A DNA stretch of 64,000 bases from NCBI GenBank assembly GCA_934718065.1, contig CAKUZR010000004.1, positions 62,001-126,000 on the forward strand. The letters are read 5' to 3'. A program made the position numbers and the translations under genes. How positions within the stretch are numbered: position 1 is the stretch's first letter; each line of letters starts with the position of its first letter. The stretch is from an uncultured Treponema sp. (GTDB taxonomy: Bacteria; Spirochaetota; Spirochaetia; Treponematales; Treponemataceae). Below the pieces are notes generated by a model. The model saw only the letters and a list, made by a program, of their open reading frames with translations, did no database searches and was not told the DNA's origin. Of the stretch, positions 24,863-37,076 are shown in pieces.

Positions 24863-25045
24863 ATGTCTAAAATCGGTCAGTTTTTCCGTGAAAGCAAAGC
24901 AGAATTGAAAAAAGTTGTATGGCCATCACGTGATGATGTTGTTTCATCAATCAAGGTTGTAATTATCTCCACGATTGTTGTCGCTATTGTTCTTGGACTG
25001 TTGGATTTTGCTTTTACTGAAGCATTCCGCGCAATAATGAAATAG
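24863..25045 (+). CDS. secE: Preprotein translocase subunit SecE
   Basis: 60 residues. The single-spanning clamp of the SecYEG channel. The amphipathic FFRESKAELKKVVWPSRDD is the conserved SecE motif, followed by one membrane helix (VVIISTIVVAIVLGLLDFAF). The start follows GGAGGAATT directly after tRNA-Trp. nusG begins 11 nt later. Confidence 0.95.
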   Translation: MSKIGQFFRESKAELKKVVWPSRDDVVSSIKVVIISTIVVAIVLGLLDFAFTEAFRAIMK

Positions 25046-25056
25046 GATAAACTGGA

Positions 25057-25617
25057 ATGTCTAGAAGTTGGTACATGCTTCAGGTTTTTGTTGGACATGA
25101 GGCAAAAATTGAAAGAGTTGTAAGAACTCTTCTTGATAAAAAAGAACTTGATTCAGCAGTTGTAACAGATGTAAAAGTTCCAGTTGAAGAAGTTGTTGAA
25201 ATAAAAGACGGAAAGAAAAAGGCTAAGCATGTTAATTTTATGCCTGGCTATCTTATGATTGAACTGGATCTTCCTGAAATCGGCTGGAAAGATACTTGCT
25301 CAAAGCTCCGCAAGGTTCAGGGAATCATGGGTTTTGTTGGAACTGACCCGAATGTTCGTCCGCGTCCGATTTCTACTGCCGAGGCGAAAAATCTTCTTCA
25401 GAAGATTGGTGTAATAAAATCTGAAAAAAGCGTTCGTATTCAGCAGAATTTTGCTATTGGCGACATTGTCAAGATTACAGACGGACCTTTCGCTTCATTT
25501 CAAGGTAATATTGAAGAAGTTAGCGACGAAAAAGAAAAACTGCGCGTAAATGTCCAGATATTTGGCCGCGCAACTCCAGTTGAAGTAAATATGCTTCAGG
25601 TGGAACGAGTAAACTAG
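25057..25617 (+). CDS. nusG: Transcription termination/antitermination factor NusG
   Basis: 186 residues. The NGN domain (WYMLQVFVGHEAKIERVVRT) contacts the RNA polymerase clamp, and the C-terminal KOW domain (FAIGDIVKITDGPFASFQGN) binds Rho or S10. GYLMIEL and VRGFVG-like GIMGFVG elements are present. Length is normal. It links secE to the rplK cluster, with a 130-nt structured gap after it. Confidence 0.96.
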   Translation: MSRSWYMLQVFVGHEAKIERVVRTLLDKKELDSAVVTDVKVPVEEVVEIKDGKKKAKHVNFMPGYLMIELDLPEIGWKDTCSKLRKVQGIMGFVGTDPNVRPRPISTAEAKNLLQKIGVIKSEKSVRIQQNFAIGDIVKITDGPFASFQGNIEEVSDEKEKLRVNVQIFGRATPVEVNMLQVERVN

Positions 25618-25627
25618 AACAAAATTT

Positions 25628-25725
25628 CAGGTGTCTGTATGCCAATGCAGACATTACCTGTTTTTGGGAGAAATGCACGTCCGTTGGACAAAGGCATTTC
25701 GTTAGAGCCAGCTGTATGGCGGCTC
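25628..25725 (+). promoter_or_regulatory. Three-hairpin leader before rplK, the first attenuator-like
   Basis: Hairpin 1 (25628-25660): CAGGT-GTCTG paired with CAGAC-ATT-ACCTG, followed by five T, resembling a terminator. Hairpin 2 (25670-25700): GAAATGC/GCATTTC with inner GTCC-GTT-GGAC. Hairpin 3 (25705-25725): GAGCC/GGCTC. The place is right for L1 autoregulation of the L11-L1 mRNA, but the L1 site is not proven. Confidence 0.5.
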
Positions 25726-25747
25726 ACACCAATTTAGGAGAATCAAA

Positions 25748-26179
25748 ATGGCAACAAAGAAGGTAACAGCCGTAATCAAATTGCAGTGCCCAGCTGGCGC
25801 AGCTACTCCGGCTCCTCCGATTGGTCCGGCTCTTGGACCTCATGGTGTTTCTGCACCGAAGTTTGTCCAGGAATTCAACGACAGAACTAAGACTATGGAA
25901 AAAGGACTTATTATTCCGGTAGTTCTTACTGTTTATGCGGACAAATCTTATACTTTCATTCTTAAGACTCCTCCAGCAGCAGTTCTTATTAAGAAAGCTT
26001 TAAAAATTCAGAAAGGTTCTGGAAATCCACTTCTTAACAAAGTTGGAACTCTTTCAAAAAAAGACCTTGAAGAAATTGCAAAGACAAAGCTTCCAGATGT
26101 AAATGCAAATGATCTTGAAGCAGCTAAAAAAATCATCGCTGGTACTGCTCGCAGTATGGGCGTAGAGGTGGAGCAGTAA
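25748..26179 (+). CDS. rplK: 50S ribosomal protein L11
   Basis: 143 residues. Forms the GTPase-associated centre on 23S rRNA with the L10-L12 stalk. It shows the proline-rich [14 protein letters not shown]-domain motif and the C-terminal RNA-binding segment ([23 protein letters not shown]). An AGGAG site precedes it; rplA follows after 1 nt, so L11 and L1 are coupled. Preceded by a structured leader. Confidence 0.97.
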   Translation: MATKKVTAVIKLQCPAGAATPAPPIGPALGPHGVSAPKFVQEFNDRTKTMEKGLIIPVVLTVYADKSYTFILKTPPAAVLIKKALKIQKGSGNPLLNKVGTLSKKDLEEIAKTKLPDVNANDLEAAKKIIAGTARSMGVEVEQ

Positions 26180-26180
26180 T

Positions 26181-26861
26181 ATGAAACACGGAAAGAAATA
26201 TCGCGCATCTGCCGCAAAATATGATCTTACAAAAAAATACGATGTTGCTGCTGCTTGTCAGATGGTAAAAGACATGAAGGTTGCAAACTTTGATGAAACT
26301 GTTGAAGTTCATGTAAACCTTAAGATGGATAAATCTACATCAGTACGTGATACACTTGTATTCCCTAATCAGTTCAAAGGTGAAAAGCGCGTTCTTGTTT
26401 TCTGTAAGGGAGACAAAGTTGACGAGGCTTTGAAAGCCGGAGCTGCTTATGCAGGTTCAGACGAATACATTGAAAAAGTAAAGGGTGGCTGGCTTGACTT
26501 TGATGTTGCTGTTGCTACTCCTGACATGATGAAAGATGTAGGTCGTCTTGGTATGGTTTTGGGACGCAAAGGTCTTATGCCTAACCCGAAAACTGGCACT
26601 GTAACAAACGATGTAGTTGCTGCAATCAGCGAACTTAAAAAGGGTCGTACAGAGTACCGCGCAGACAAAGGTGGAGTTATTCACATTGCTGTAGGAAAAC
26701 TTTCTATGGAACCGGCTAAAGTTGCAGAAAATGTTAATGTACTTTTGTCTGAAGTTGCTAAAAAAGCTCCGAACGGAGTTGTTCAGAACTTCATTACATC
26801 TGTATCCCTCAGTTCAACTATGGGCCCAGGCGTTTGGGTTGATATGAAGGTAGGTGAGTAA
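26181..26861 (+). CDS. rplA: 50S ribosomal protein L1
   Basis: 226 residues. L1-stalk protein that moves with E-site tRNA and in many bacteria represses its own operon. GKKYRAS near the start, the [11 protein letters not shown] strand and the conserved [20 protein letters not shown] loop are all present. It starts 2 nt after the rplK stop. Confidence 0.97.
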   Translation: MKHGKKYRASAAKYDLTKKYDVAAACQMVKDMKVANFDETVEVHVNLKMDKSTSVRDTLVFPNQFKGEKRVLVFCKGDKVDEALKAGAAYAGSDEYIEKVKGGWLDFDVAVATPDMMKDVGRLGMVLGRKGLMPNPKTGTVTNDVVAAISELKKGRTEYRADKGGVIHIAVGKLSMEPAKVAENVNVLLSEVAKKAPNGVVQNFITSVSLSSTMGPGVWVDMKVGE

Positions 26862-26863
26862 TT

Positions 26864-27379
26864 ATGGCAATGTTGGCACATAAAGTTCAGTCTGCTAAAA
26901 CAGCAGCTATTGAAGAAGCAAAAAAGACATTTGCTGACTATAACAGCTTTATTTTTGCGGACTACCGCGGAATGACTGTTGAGCAGATTACAAATCTTCG
27001 CAAAAAGCTTCGTGAGCAGAATGCGGTTCTTAAAGTTGTAAAGAACAACTTTGCACGAATTGCGTTTGAAGAAATGGATATCAACAATGTTGCAGATCTT
27101 TTGAAAGGTCCTACAGTTGTTGCAATGGCTAACGCAGACGCAAACGTTGTTGCAAAAACTCTTTTTGACTTTGCGAAAGACGCTCCAGTTCTTACTGTAA
27201 AAGGCGCTTGCGTAGAAAAAGAAGTTTATGACGCTGAGAAAATCGAGGCGTTCTCAAAAGTTCCTGGAAAGAAGGAGCTTATCGCTATGCTTATGTCTGC
27301 AATCAACGGCCCTGCTCGTCAGCTGGCTGCTACAATCAAGGCATACGCAGAAAAGAAAGAAGCGGAAGGTTCAAACTAA
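26864..27379 (+). CDS. rplJ: 50S ribosomal protein L10
   Basis: 171 residues. Stalk base that anchors L7/L12 dimers. Contains the FADYRGMTVEQITNLRKKLR motif and KVVKNNFARIAF, with a C-terminal helix (LAATIKAYAEKKEAEGSN) for L12 binding. It lies only 2 nt after rplA, so there is no room for the usual L10-binding leader upstream; a structured gap instead follows the gene. Confidence 0.97.
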   Translation: MAMLAHKVQSAKTAAIEEAKKTFADYNSFIFADYRGMTVEQITNLRKKLREQNAVLKVVKNNFARIAFEEMDINNVADLLKGPTVVAMANADANVVAKTLFDFAKDAPVLTVKGACVEKEVYDAEKIEAFSKVPGKKELIAMLMSAINGPARQLAATIKAYAEKKEAEGSN

Positions 27380-27398
27380 CTGCTTGATTTCTTTGAAG

Positions 27399-27505
27399 AT
27401 AGATTCTTGTGAATCTATGCACGGTCAGGCTTCATAGCTGTCGACTGTCCGTGATTAAGATGCAGAGTCATTCGCATGGATGTCTACTGCGCAACCTTCG
27501 GGTTG
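27399..27505 (+). promoter_or_regulatory. Structured intergenic leader between rplJ and rplL
   Basis: Hairpins ATAGATTC-TTGT-GAATCTAT (27399-27418), CACGG...CCGTG (27420-27453) and CAACC-TTCG-GGTTG (27492-27505, UUCG tetraloop). It could boost or control L7/L12, which is needed in several copies per ribosome. Confidence 0.45.
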
Positions 27506-27539
27506 AATATATTAAAAACATATTTGTGAGGAAGACAAT

Positions 27540-27917
27540 ATGGCAGCATTAACAACAGATCAGATTCTTGATGCAATCTCTGAAATGACAGTTCTTGAAT
27601 GTTCAGAACTCGTAAAAGCAATGGAAGAAAAATTCGGTGTAACAGCAGCAGTTGCAGTTGCGGCGGCTCCTGGAGCAGCAGCTGGCGCAGCAGCAGAAGA
27701 GCAGACTGAATTCACTGTATCTTTGGATTCATTCGATGCAGCTAAAAAGATTCCAGTTATCAAGGTTGTTCGCGAAATCACTGGTCTTGGACTTGGCGAA
27801 GCTAAAGCTCTTGTTGAAGGCGCACCAAAAACTCTTAAAGAGGGCGTAAGCAAGGCTGATGCTGATGAAATCATCAAGAAGATTGAAGAAGCTGGTGGTA
27901 AGGCTTCTAAAAAATAA
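27540..27917 (+). CDS. rplL: 50S ribosomal protein L7/L12
   Basis: 125 residues. Multicopy stalk protein that recruits translational GTPases. The N-terminal dimerisation helix, an alanine-rich hinge ([17 protein letters not shown]) and the C-domain ([35 protein letters not shown]) are all present. A GTGAGGAAG site lies upstream. A terminator/attenuator separates it from rpoB. Confidence 0.97.
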   Translation: MAALTTDQILDAISEMTVLECSELVKAMEEKFGVTAAVAVAAAPGAAAGAAAEEQTEFTVSLDSFDAAKKIPVIKVVREITGLGLGEAKALVEGAPKTLKEGVSKADADEIIKKIEEAGGKASKK

Positions 27918-27946
27918 GTTATTTGAAAAAATAGCTTGATACATCA

Positions 27947-27981
27947 AAAGGGGTGTCTAAAATTTCTAGGCATCCCTTTTT
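27947..27981 (+). terminator. Terminator/attenuator between rplL and rpoB
   Basis: Stem AAAGGGGTGTCTA paired with TAGGCATCCCTTT (one mismatch), 7-nt loop and five T. Partial termination here would set the ratio of L7/L12 to RNA polymerase, as in E. coli. Confidence 0.8.
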
Positions 27982-28121
27982 GCGCATTTAAAAATACTAC
28001 TTAGATCTTTAAAAATTTAAAATAATTGCCTTTTCCCAAGGCGAAATCAGCTGTTTCTGTGCTGTGCAGAGTTTCTAGCATGTAGCAGTTTCTTGCTGAA
28101 CTTAAAATTATGGGGGCAATG

Positions 28122-31100
28122 ATGTTCGCAAAGACACGAACAATCAATCGGCAGTATATTGGTAAGGATATTAAAAGTTTTATCGATATTCCTAATCTTA
28201 TTGCCATTCAGACTTCTTCTTATGAAAGTTTTCTTCAGGCAGAACGGCTGAAGAAAGGTGAGCCATTGCTGAATCAGGGACTGCAGGAAGCATTCAATAC
28301 TACTTTCCCTATTGAAAGTCCAAATGGCGATATGTCTCTTGAGTTTGAATACTATGAACTCGATTACGCAAACATTAAATTTTCTGAACTCGAATGCAAG
28401 CAGAAGGGTGTTACATATTCTGTTCCGCTGAAAGCTAGAATCGATCTTGTTTTCTTGAATGACGGTCATATTATCCAGAAAGATATTTATATGGGCGACA
28501 TTCCGCTTATGACGGATCGAGGCACATTCATTATAAACGGTGCGGAACGCGTTGTTGTTTCTCAGATTCATCGTTCGCCTGGAGTTATTTTTACACACGA
28601 CAAGGATGTTTACGGAAGCCGCATTATTCCTTACCGTGGTTCTTGGCTTGAATTTGAAATTGACCAGAAAAAAGAATTGATTTATGCGAAAATCGACCGC
28701 AAAAAGAAAATTCTTGGAACTATTTTCCTGCGCGCGCTTGGCTATTCAACACGTGAGGAAATAATCCGTTGTTTCTATAAAACTGAATCTGTGGATGTAA
28801 TTGATTCAACAGAAGCTAGAGAAGCTTTGGTTGACAAGGTTCTTGCGGACGCAGTTATTGTGAAAGATGAAAACGGTGAGGAAAAGCGCTTGTTCAACGC
28901 GGGCGTAAGACTTCATCCGCATGATGTTGACACTTTGGTTTCAAATAAAATTTCAAAAATCAATGTTATAAAGTTCAACACAAAGAAAGATCCTAATAAC
29001 AAGGATGAAAAAAACGATTCTCTTGACTCGGAAATCATAATCAACTGTTTTGAAAAAGAGGAAGTTCGCTTTGTAAAGGAAGGCTCTGTCGACATGGAAG
29101 TGTCTAAGGAAGATGCTTTGAATGCCGTTTACGCAATCCTTCAGCCTGGCGAGCCGATGACAGTTGATGCCGCTGAAAAAGATCTTAACTCAATGTTCTT
29201 CTCTGACAGAAGATATGATCTTAACCGGGTTGGACGCTATAAGCTGAACAAGAAATTCGACTATTCAGACGATGTAAAAGAAACGACTTTGATTAAAGAT
29301 GATATTATCAACACAATGAAAACTCTTATCAATGTTTATATTGGTGAGGATGTTATTGATGATATTGACCATCTTGGAAACCGTCGTATCCGCTGCGTAG
29401 GAGAACTTCTTACAAACCAGCTGAAGACTGCGTTCAGCCGAATGGAACGAATTGTAAAAGAGCGAATGGGACTTAAGGAAACTGAGACAATGAAACCTCA
29501 GGATCTTGTTTCTATTAAACCGATTGTTGCGGCAATCCGTGAATTCTTCGGTTCGTCACAGCTTTCTCAGTTCATGGATCAGATTAATCCGCTTTCAGAG
29601 CTTACTCACAAGCGTCGTCTTTCTGCTTTGGGTTCTGGAGGTCTTTCAAGAGACCGCGCCGGATTCGAGGTTCGAGACGTTCATTATTCTCATTATGGCC
29701 GAATGTGCCCGATTGAAACTCCTGAAGGACCGAACATCGGTTTGATTGTTTCTTTGGCCATGTTTACTAGAATCAATGAGTACGGATTCCTTGAAGCGCC
29801 TTTCCGCAAGGTTGAAAACGGCAAGGCTACTGATAAAGTTGAATATCTTTCTGCAATGGATGAAGATAAATACTATATTGGTCAGCTTGTTCCAGGAATG
29901 AAGGAAGACGGTTCTTTCCCGACGGATATGATTTCTGTTCGCCGCCGAGGAGATTACACTCAGCGTTCTGTAAAAGATGTTCAGTACATCGACGTTTCTC
30001 CGCGTGAAGTAATTTCTGTTTCTGCTTCGTTGATTCCGTTCCTTGAGCACGATGACGCCAACCGTGCGCTCATGGGCTGTAACATGCAGCGTCAGGGCGT
30101 GCCTTTGCTGTTCCCGGAGCCGCCTCATGTTGGAACTGGAATGGAGCGCAAGACTGCTTATGATTCAGGCGTTCTTGTCAAGGCAAAATATGAAGGCGAT
30201 GTAACTTACGTTTCTTCTGATCTTATTAAGATTAAGCCGACAGATTCTTCTGCGGGCGATGTTAACGAATATCATCTTATTAAATACCAGAGAACAAACA
30301 ATGACACATGGAACCACCAGCGTCCTATTGTTGAAGTTGGCGAGCATGTAAAACAGAACCAGGTTATTGCTGACGGTCCTGCGACATTCAACGGCGAGCT
30401 TGCGCTTGGAAGAAACCTTCTGGTTGGATTCGTTCCGTGGAACGGCTACAACTATGAGGATGCTGTTTTGATTTCTCAGCGCGTTGTCCGTGAAGATATG
30501 TACACAACAATTCATATCAAGGAATTTGAAACAGAAATCCGTGAGACAAAACTTGGTCCGGAAAAAATAACACGTGATATTCCGAATACTTCTGAAAAAG
30601 CGCTGGATAATCTTGACGCTGAAGGTATTGTTCGCATTGGAGCAAAAGTTCGCTCTGGCGACATTCTTGTTGGAAAAGTAACTCCGAAGAGCGAAACTGA
30701 GACAACTCCGGAATTCAAGCTTTTGAACTCAATCTTTGGTGAAAAGGCTAAGGAAGTCCGGGATTCTTCTTTGAAACTGCCGCACGGTGTTGAAGGTGTT
30801 GTAATTGATGTTCAGCGAATGAAACGAATGGAGGGCGACGAGCTTTCTCCAGGAGTTGATGAAGTTGTAAAAGTTATTATCGCCAACAAGAGAAAACTCC
30901 GCGAAGGTGATAAAATGGCCGGACGCCACGGAAACAAAGGTGTTGTCGCAAGAATTCTTCCTCCTGAGGATATGCCGTATCTTGAAGACGGAACACCGCT
31001 TGACGTTTGCTTGAACCCGCTTGGTGTGCCTTCCCGAATGAATATTGGTCAGATTATGGAGTCTGAGCTTGGAATTGCTGGAAAATACTTGAACCAGTTC

Positions 31101-31673
31101 TTTGAAGCCCCGGTATTCCAGTCGCCGAGCCAGGAGCAGATTGCGGATAAATTGCGTGAGGCTGGACTTTCTCCTGACTGCAAGCAGATTGTTCGTTCAG
31201 GTCAGACTGGCGAGCCTTTTGTAAATCCGATTTTTGTTGGTGTAATTTACTTTATGAAGCTGCACCACTTGGTTGATGACAAGATGCACGCCCGTTCAAC
31301 AGGTCCTTACTCGCTTGTAACACAGCAGCCGCTTGGTGGTAAGGCTCAGTTCGGTGGTCAGCGTCTTGGAGAAATGGAAGTTTGGGCGCTTGAAGCTTAT
31401 GGTGCCGCGAACTGTCTTCAGGAAATGATGACAATCAAGTCTGATGATATGACTGGCCGTTCAAAGATTTATGAGTCAATTGTGAAGGGTGATCCTTCTT
31501 CTCCGGCTGGTGTTCCAGAGGCATTCAACGTAATGGTTCAGGAACTTCGTGGTCTGGCTCTTGATTTCACGATTTATGATGAAAAGGGCAAGCAGATTGC
31601 TCTTACAGAACGTGATCAGGAATTGATTGATAAAGCCGCATCTGGTTTTGAAAAGGAGAATGCTAATGCGTGA
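28122..31673 (+). CDS. rpoB: DNA-directed RNA polymerase beta subunit
   Basis: 1183 residues from the ATG ([10 protein letters not shown]) that has GGGGG at 5 nt; an ATG 12 nt upstream overlaps that site. It forms one claw of the polymerase and part of the active centre. Conserved segments include the rifampicin region QLSQFMDQ and [11 protein letters not shown], the lysine/histidine block [19 protein letters not shown] and the C-terminal switch/anchor region [20 protein letters not shown]. Ser501 corresponds to E. coli Ser531. It is followed by rpoC with an 8-nt overlap. Confidence 0.97.
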   Translation: MFAKTRTINRQYIGKDIKSFIDIPNLIAIQTSSYESFLQAERLKKGEPLLNQGLQEAFNTTFPIESPNGDMSLEFEYYELDYANIKFSELECKQKGVTYSVPLKARIDLVFLNDGHIIQKDIYMGDIPLMTDRGTFIINGAERVVVSQIHRSPGVIFTHDKDVYGSRIIPYRGSWLEFEIDQKKELIYAKIDRKKKILGTIFLRALGYSTREEIIRCFYKTESVDVIDSTEAREALVDKVLADAVIVKDENGEEKRLFNAGVRLHPHDVDTLVSNKISKINVIKFNTKKDPNNKDEKNDSLDSEIIINCFEKEEVRFVKEGSVDMEVSKEDALNAVYAILQPGEPMTVDAAEKDLNSMFFSDRRYDLNRVGRYKLNKKFDYSDDVKETTLIKDDIINTMKTLINVYIGEDVIDDIDHLGNRRIRCVGELLTNQLKTAFSRMERIVKERMGLKETETMKPQDLVSIKPIVAAIREFFGSSQLSQFMDQINPLSELTHKRRLSALGSGGLSRDRAGFEVRDVHYSHYGRMCPIETPEGPNIGLIVSLAMFTRINEYGFLEAPFRKVENGKATDKVEYLSAMDEDKYYIGQLVPGMKEDGSFPTDMISVRRRGDYTQRSVKDVQYIDVSPREVISVSASLIPFLEHDDANRALMGCNMQRQGVPLLFPEPPHVGTGMERKTAYDSGVLVKAKYEGDVTYVSSDLIKIKPTDSSAGDVNEYHLIKYQRTNNDTWNHQRPIVEVGEHVKQNQVIADGPATFNGELALGRNLLVGFVPWNGYNYEDAVLISQRVVREDMYTTIHIKEFETEIRETKLGPEKITRDIPNTSEKALDNLDAEGIVRIGAKVRSGDILVGKVTPKSETETTPEFKLLNSIFGEKAKEVRDSSLKLPHGVEGVVIDVQRMKRMEGDELSPGVDEVVKVIIANKRKLREGDKMAGRHGNKGVVARILPPEDMPYLEDGTPLDVCLNPLGVPSRMNIGQIMESELGIAGKYLNQFFEAPVFQSPSQEQIADKLREAGLSPDCKQIVRSGQTGEPFVNPIFVGVIYFMKLHHLVDDKMHARSTGPYSLVTQQPLGGKAQFGGQRLGEMEVWALEAYGAANCLQEMMTIKSDDMTGRSKIYESIVKGDPSSPAGVPEAFNVMVQELRGLALDFTIYDEKGKQIALTERDQELIDKAASGFEKENANA

Positions 31674-34600
31674 TATTCAGGATTTCGCAAGCCTAAAAAT
31701 TAAACTGGCTTCCCCGGATACTATCCGTGCATGGTCGTATGGAGAAGTAAAAAAGCCGGAAACTATAAATTATCGTACGCTTCGTCCGGAGAAAGACGGT
31801 CTTTTCTGCGAACGCATTTTCGGAACTACAAAGGAATGGGAATGTTACTGCGGAAAATTCAAGTCAATCCGTTACAAGGGTGTTATCTGTGACCGCTGCG
31901 GTGTTGAAGTTACTCATTTCAAGGTTAGACGAGAGCGAACCGGCCATATTGAGCTGGCGGCTCCGGTAAGCCATATTTGGTATTACCGTTCAGTTCCTAG
32001 CCGAATGGGTCTTCTTCTTGATATGCAGGTTGCCCAGCTTAAAGCTGTTCTTTACTATGAAAAATATATTGTAATTGATGCCGGCGACACTGACTTGAAG
32101 AAAATGCAGCTTCTTACAGAGGATGAATACATCGAGGCGCGCGAACGCTATGGTGAAACTTTCACGGCTGACATGGGCGCGGAAGCTATAAAAACTCTTC
32201 TTGATTCAATCGACCTTGACGCTCTTGCTGTTGAGCTTCGTGCCAAGATGATTGAAAAAGGCGCTAAGTCAGACAAACGCCTGCTGAAAAGAATCGAAAT
32301 CGTTGAAAATTTCCTTTCTTCAGGAAACAAGGCGTCCTGGATGATTCTGGATGTTGTTCCGGTAATTCCGCCGGATCTTCGCCCTATGGTTCAGCTTGAC
32401 GGCGGACGATTCGCGACATCTGATTTGAATGATCTTTACCGCCGCGTAATCAACCGCAACAACCGTCTGAAGAGATTGCTTCAGCTTTCTGCGCCGGATA
32501 TCATTATCCGAAACGAAAAACGTATGCTTCAGGAAGCTGTTGACGCTTTGTTCGATAACTCTAAACGAAAACGTTCTGTAAAAGGCGCTTCTAACCGTCC
32601 TTTGAAGTCAATTTCTGATATGATCAAAGGTAAGCAGGGACGATTCCGCCAGAATCTTCTTGGTAAGCGCGTTGACTATTCAGGTCGTTCTGTAATCGTT
32701 GTAGGTCCGGAGCTGAAACTTTGGCAGTGCGGTCTTCCTACAAAAATGGCTCTGGAGCTTTTCAAGCCATTTATAATGAAGAAACTTGTTGACAAGCAGG
32801 TTGTATTCAATATTAAAAAGGCGAAAATGCTTGTTGAACAGGAAGCGCCTGAGGTATTCAGCATTCTTGACGAAGTTGTAAGCGAACATCCGGTTATGCT
32901 GAACCGAGCGCCTACACTTCATAGGCTTGGTATTCTTGCATTTGAACCGGTTCTTGTTGAAGGAAAAGCTCTTAAGCTTCATCCGCTTGCTTGTAAGTCA
33001 TTCAACGCCGACTTTGACGGTGACCAGATGGCTATTCACGTGCCGCTTACTCAGGCTGCCCAGATGGAATGCTGGACATTGATGCTTTCTGCAAGAAACT
33101 TGCTTGATCCGGCGAACGGAAACACAATTGTAGCTCCTTCCCAGGACATGGTTCTTGGTATTTACTATATGACTTCAATCAAACCGAACGCAAAGGGAAC
33201 TGGCAAGCGTTTTGCTTCTCCTGATGAGGCTCGTCTTGCGGCGGAGTCTGGAGCGATTGAATGGCAGGCGAAAATTTCTGTTCCTGCGCCGAAAGACTGT
33301 TTTGACGGCGCGAAATATTGCTGGGATGGAAAGTCGTTCAAGGCTGGCGAGCTGATTGAAACAACTGCCGGAACTTTGGCGTTCAATGAAGCTATGCCGG
33401 AAGATGTTCGTTATATCAACAAGCAGATGGGCGACAAGGCTTTGAAATCTATGATTGAGCATGTTTACCATACTCAGGGACCTTGGCTCACAGTTCAGAT
33501 GCTTGACGCAATCAAGTCAGTCGGCTACAAGAACGCTACGTTCTACGGAGCAACTCTTTCTATGGATGATATTATCATTCCTGAAGAAAAGAAGGAGATG
33601 ATTTCCAAGGCGGATGCTGAAGTTGCAAAAATTGTTAACGACAACGCGCACGGTATTATTACTGATGAGGAGCGATTCTCTAAAGTTACTGATATTTGGG
33701 CCCGAACGAACGAAAAGCTTACTGAAATCATGTACAACAAGATGGCTAAAGACAAAGATGGTTTCAATACTATCTATATGATGGCCACATCTGGTGCCCG
33801 AGGTTCTCGAAAGCAGATTTCACAGCTTGCCGCTATGCGTGGCTTGATGGCTAAACCGGGTGGAGATATTATTGAGCTTCCTGTAAAGTCAAACTTCAAG
33901 GAAGGTCTTTCCGTAATTGAATACTTTATTTCTTCAAACGGTGCCCGAAAAGGTCTTTCTGATACTGCGTTGAAGACTGCCGATGCCGGTTACATGACAC
34001 GTCGACTTGTTGATGTTTCTCAGGATGTTGTTGTAAATGAAGAAGACTGCGGAACAATCAACGGAATTGACTACGAGGCGATAAAAGAAGGCGATGAAAT
34101 TACTGTTCACCTGAAGGATCGTATTGTCGGCCATTACACAATTGAGCGTGTTGTTCATCCGATTACAGGCGAGCTGATTTGCGATGTGAACCAGTATATC
34201 GATGACGCTCTTGCTGCAAAAATCGAGGAAGCCGGCGTTGAAAAAGTTAAGCTCCGCACAGTTCTTACTTGCGAGGCTCAGCACGGAATTTGTGTAAAGT
34301 GTTACGGCCAGAACCTTGCCCGCAACAAAATTGTTGAAATCGGCGAGGCTGTCGGAATTGTGGCGGCTCAGTCAATCGGTCAGCCTGGTACACAGCTTAC
34401 ACTTCGAACATTCCACTCCGGTGGTACAGCTGATAAAGCAGTTGAAGACAACAGAATTGTTCTTAAATACAATGCGATTATCAATGACATTCAGGGAACC
34501 CACGTTGAAAAAGCTGACGGAAGCTGGCTTTTCACCCGAAAGGGCTTTATGAAGGTTCTTAGAATTCTTGATACAGTAAAAATCGAGGAAGGCGACAAGC

Positions 34601-35952
34601 TGAACGTTCAGGACGGCGTAAGTCTTCTGAAGGATTCTGTTCTCCTTACTCGCGGCGGAAATGAAATTACTTCTTCTGTTTCTGGTAAAATCATGATTCG
34701 TGGTGATGAAATTTATATCACAAACAAAGAAGTGAAAGTTGAAATAAGCAACGGTTCAAATATTCATGTGAAGGTCGGCGATATTGTCAAGGCTGGTTCA
34801 TCGCTCGGAACATTTGAGCAGTATTCAGATCCGATTATTGCGGAAAACGACGGATACGTTCATTTTGAAGACATTATTCCTGGCTCAACTTTGATTGAAA
34901 AGGTTGACAATGCGAACGGAACAGTTGAAAGAACAATCAGCGGACTTCACCTTGATATAAAGCAGCCGAGAATTCTTATCACTGATGAAGCTGGAAACGA
35001 GCTCGGAAGCTATTATCTTCCTGCTGACGCTGTTTTGTCAGTTGAGGACAACCAGCAGATAAAAGCCGGCGATACTCTTGCAAAGATGACAAAAGAAGCT
35101 ACCAAGTCTCAGGATATTACTGGTGGTATTCCGCGAGTTACAGAATTGTTCGAGGCCCGCAGACCGAAAGTTCCTGCTGTTCTTGCGCAGATTTCCGGCG
35201 TTGTTAAGTTCAAGGGAATTCAGAAGGCAAAACGAATTGTTACTGTTGAGGATGAATTCGGCAAGGTTTTTGAGCATCTTGTTCCAACAAACAAGCACAT
35301 GATTGTCCGCGATGGCGACCATGTTGAGGCAGGCGAGCCGTTGTGCGATGGAGCTCCGAATCCAGCGGATATTCTTGCAATTCTTGGTGAAAACGCTCTT
35401 CAGAATTTCTTGATGAAGGAAATTGATGCGGTTTACCGTGCTCAGGGCGTAAGCATCAACGACAAGCATATCGGTGTAATTATCCGCCAGATGTTAAGAA
35501 AGGTTGAAATTGTTGCCGTAGGTGATACAAAATTCATTTTCGGCCAGCAGATTGACAAATACAAATTCCATGAGGAAAACCGCCGCGTAATTGCGAACGG
35601 TGGTCAGCCTGCTATTGCACGTCCTATGTACCAGGGTATTACAAAAGCCGCTTTGAATGTTGACTCATTTATTTCGGCTGCGTCATTCCAGGAGACAACA
35701 CGTGTTCTTACAAATGCGGCTATTTCCGGCGCTACAGACGGACTTCACGGTATCAAGGAAAATGTTGCGATTGGTCATATGATTCCTGCCGGAACAGGAA
35801 TCCGAAATTACAAGAATGTAAAATTGTTTGACGGAAGCGACAGAGATCTTGATGTCCAGATGGAAGAAATTCTTGAACGCAGAAAGCTGGAAAAAGAGAT
35901 GGAAGAAAACAGCGCCATCGAGCCAGTTTTTGAAAATGAAGAATCAGATTAA
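31666..35952 (+). CDS. rpoC: DNA-directed RNA polymerase beta' subunit
   Basis: 1428 residues from [10 protein letters not shown], with AAGGAG 7 nt upstream inside the rpoB end. The zinc-binding N-terminus ([20 protein letters not shown]) is followed by the active-site [12 protein letters not shown], which holds three Asp for Mg2+. The second zinc site [13 protein letters not shown] and the trigger loop region [21 protein letters not shown] follow. An insertion-type beta-rich segment lies near 930-1100. It ends at a strong terminator, closing the rplK-rpoC unit. Confidence 0.97.
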   Translation: MRDIQDFASLKIKLASPDTIRAWSYGEVKKPETINYRTLRPEKDGLFCERIFGTTKEWECYCGKFKSIRYKGVICDRCGVEVTHFKVRRERTGHIELAAPVSHIWYYRSVPSRMGLLLDMQVAQLKAVLYYEKYIVIDAGDTDLKKMQLLTEDEYIEARERYGETFTADMGAEAIKTLLDSIDLDALAVELRAKMIEKGAKSDKRLLKRIEIVENFLSSGNKASWMILDVVPVIPPDLRPMVQLDGGRFATSDLNDLYRRVINRNNRLKRLLQLSAPDIIIRNEKRMLQEAVDALFDNSKRKRSVKGASNRPLKSISDMIKGKQGRFRQNLLGKRVDYSGRSVIVVGPELKLWQCGLPTKMALELFKPFIMKKLVDKQVVFNIKKAKMLVEQEAPEVFSILDEVVSEHPVMLNRAPTLHRLGILAFEPVLVEGKALKLHPLACKSFNADFDGDQMAIHVPLTQAAQMECWTLMLSARNLLDPANGNTIVAPSQDMVLGIYYMTSIKPNAKGTGKRFASPDEARLAAESGAIEWQAKISVPAPKDCFDGAKYCWDGKSFKAGELIETTAGTLAFNEAMPEDVRYINKQMGDKALKSMIEHVYHTQGPWLTVQMLDAIKSVGYKNATFYGATLSMDDIIIPEEKKEMISKADAEVAKIVNDNAHGIITDEERFSKVTDIWARTNEKLTEIMYNKMAKDKDGFNTIYMMATSGARGSRKQISQLAAMRGLMAKPGGDIIELPVKSNFKEGLSVIEYFISSNGARKGLSDTALKTADAGYMTRRLVDVSQDVVVNEEDCGTINGIDYEAIKEGDEITVHLKDRIVGHYTIERVVHPITGELICDVNQYIDDALAAKIEEAGVEKVKLRTVLTCEAQHGICVKCYGQNLARNKIVEIGEAVGIVAAQSIGQPGTQLTLRTFHSGGTADKAVEDNRIVLKYNAIINDIQGTHVEKADGSWLFTRKGFMKVLRILDTVKIEEGDKLNVQDGVSLLKDSVLLTRGGNEITSSVSGKIMIRGDEIYITNKEVKVEISNGSNIHVKVGDIVKAGSSLGTFEQYSDPIIAENDGYVHFEDIIPGSTLIEKVDNANGTVERTISGLHLDIKQPRILITDEAGNELGSYYLPADAVLSVEDNQQIKAGDTLAKMTKEATKSQDITGGIPRVTELFEARRPKVPAVLAQISGVVKFKGIQKAKRIVTVEDEFGKVFEHLVPTNKHMIVRDGDHVEAGEPLCDGAPNPADILAILGENALQNFLMKEIDAVYRAQGVSINDKHIGVIIRQMLRKVEIVAVGDTKFIFGQQIDKYKFHEENRRVIANGGQPAIARPMYQGITKAALNVDSFISAASFQETTRVLTNAAISGATDGLHGIKENVAIGHMIPAGTGIRNYKNVKLFDGSDRDLDVQMEEILERRKLEKEMEENSAIEPVFENEESD

Positions 35953-35975
35953 TGCCTGAAAAACATTGATTTTGA

Positions 35976-36016
35976 AAAAGCCGGCGGAATTTATAAAATT
36001 TCGCCGGCTTTCTTTT
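35976..36016 (+). terminator. Intrinsic terminator after rpoC
   Basis: Long stem AAAGCCGGCG...CGCCGGCTTT extended by AATT/AATT pairing, followed by TTCTTTT. Confidence 0.85.
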
Positions 36017-36045
36017 GCAAATTTAAGAATTTTAATAAAATTCTA

Positions 36046-36074
36046 TTGAATTCATTTTCTGAATTTTATAAAAT
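36046..36074 (+). promoter_or_regulatory. Promoter of rpsL-rpsG
   Basis: TTGAAT, 17 bp, TAAAAT. It lies after the rpoC terminator and about 75 nt before rpsL. Confidence 0.6.
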
Positions 36075-36150
36075 TGAAAAACCTGTCAAGGTGGTTTTTA
36101 TCTGCAAATCTTCCGGAGTGCTGGCCGGAATAAATATAGGAGAATAGGCG

Positions 36151-36525
36151 ATGCCTACAATCAATCAATTAATTCGTCAGGGACGTCAGTCAGTGGCTAA
36201 CAGAACTAAGTCTCCCGCACTTGAGTCTTGTCCACAGAAACGCGGTGTTTGCACACGTGTTATGACTGTAACTCCAAAAAAACCGAACTCGGCTCTTAGA
36301 AAGGTTGCCCGTGTTCGCTTGTCAAATGGTATTGAAGTAACTGCATACATTCCTGGTATTGGTCATAACCTTCAGGAACACTCAGTAGTTCTTATCCGTG
36401 GTGGTCGTGTAAAGGATCTTCCTGGTGTACGCTATCATATTATCCGCGGTACAAAAGATACTCTTGGTGTTGAAGACAGAAAGCGCGGCCGTTCTAAGTA
36501 CGGTGCAAAAAGACCAAAGGCTTAA
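36151..36525 (+). CDS. rpsL: 30S ribosomal protein S12
   Basis: 124 residues. Decoding-centre protein and the site of streptomycin-resistance changes. It carries the wild-type-like [21 protein letters not shown] and [17 protein letters not shown] segments, both lysines of the resistance loops being intact. A TAGGAG site lies upstream. rpsG follows after 12 nt. Confidence 0.97.
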   Translation: MPTINQLIRQGRQSVANRTKSPALESCPQKRGVCTRVMTVTPKKPNSALRKVARVRLSNGIEVTAYIPGIGHNLQEHSVVLIRGGRVKDLPGVRYHIIRGTKDTLGVEDRKRGRSKYGAKRPKA

Positions 36526-37008
<483 letters not shown>

Positions 37009-37022
37009 AATAGATTTTTCTG

Positions 37023-37055
37023 AAAAGATGTTTCTTAGGAAACATCTTTTTTTTA
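37023..37055 (+). terminator. Intrinsic terminator after rpsG
   Basis: AAAAGATGTTTC-TTAG-GAAACATCTTTT, a perfect 12-bp stem with tetraloop and a run of T. Strong. Confidence 0.92.
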
Positions 37056-37076
37056 TGTATAATCTAATTTTAGGTA

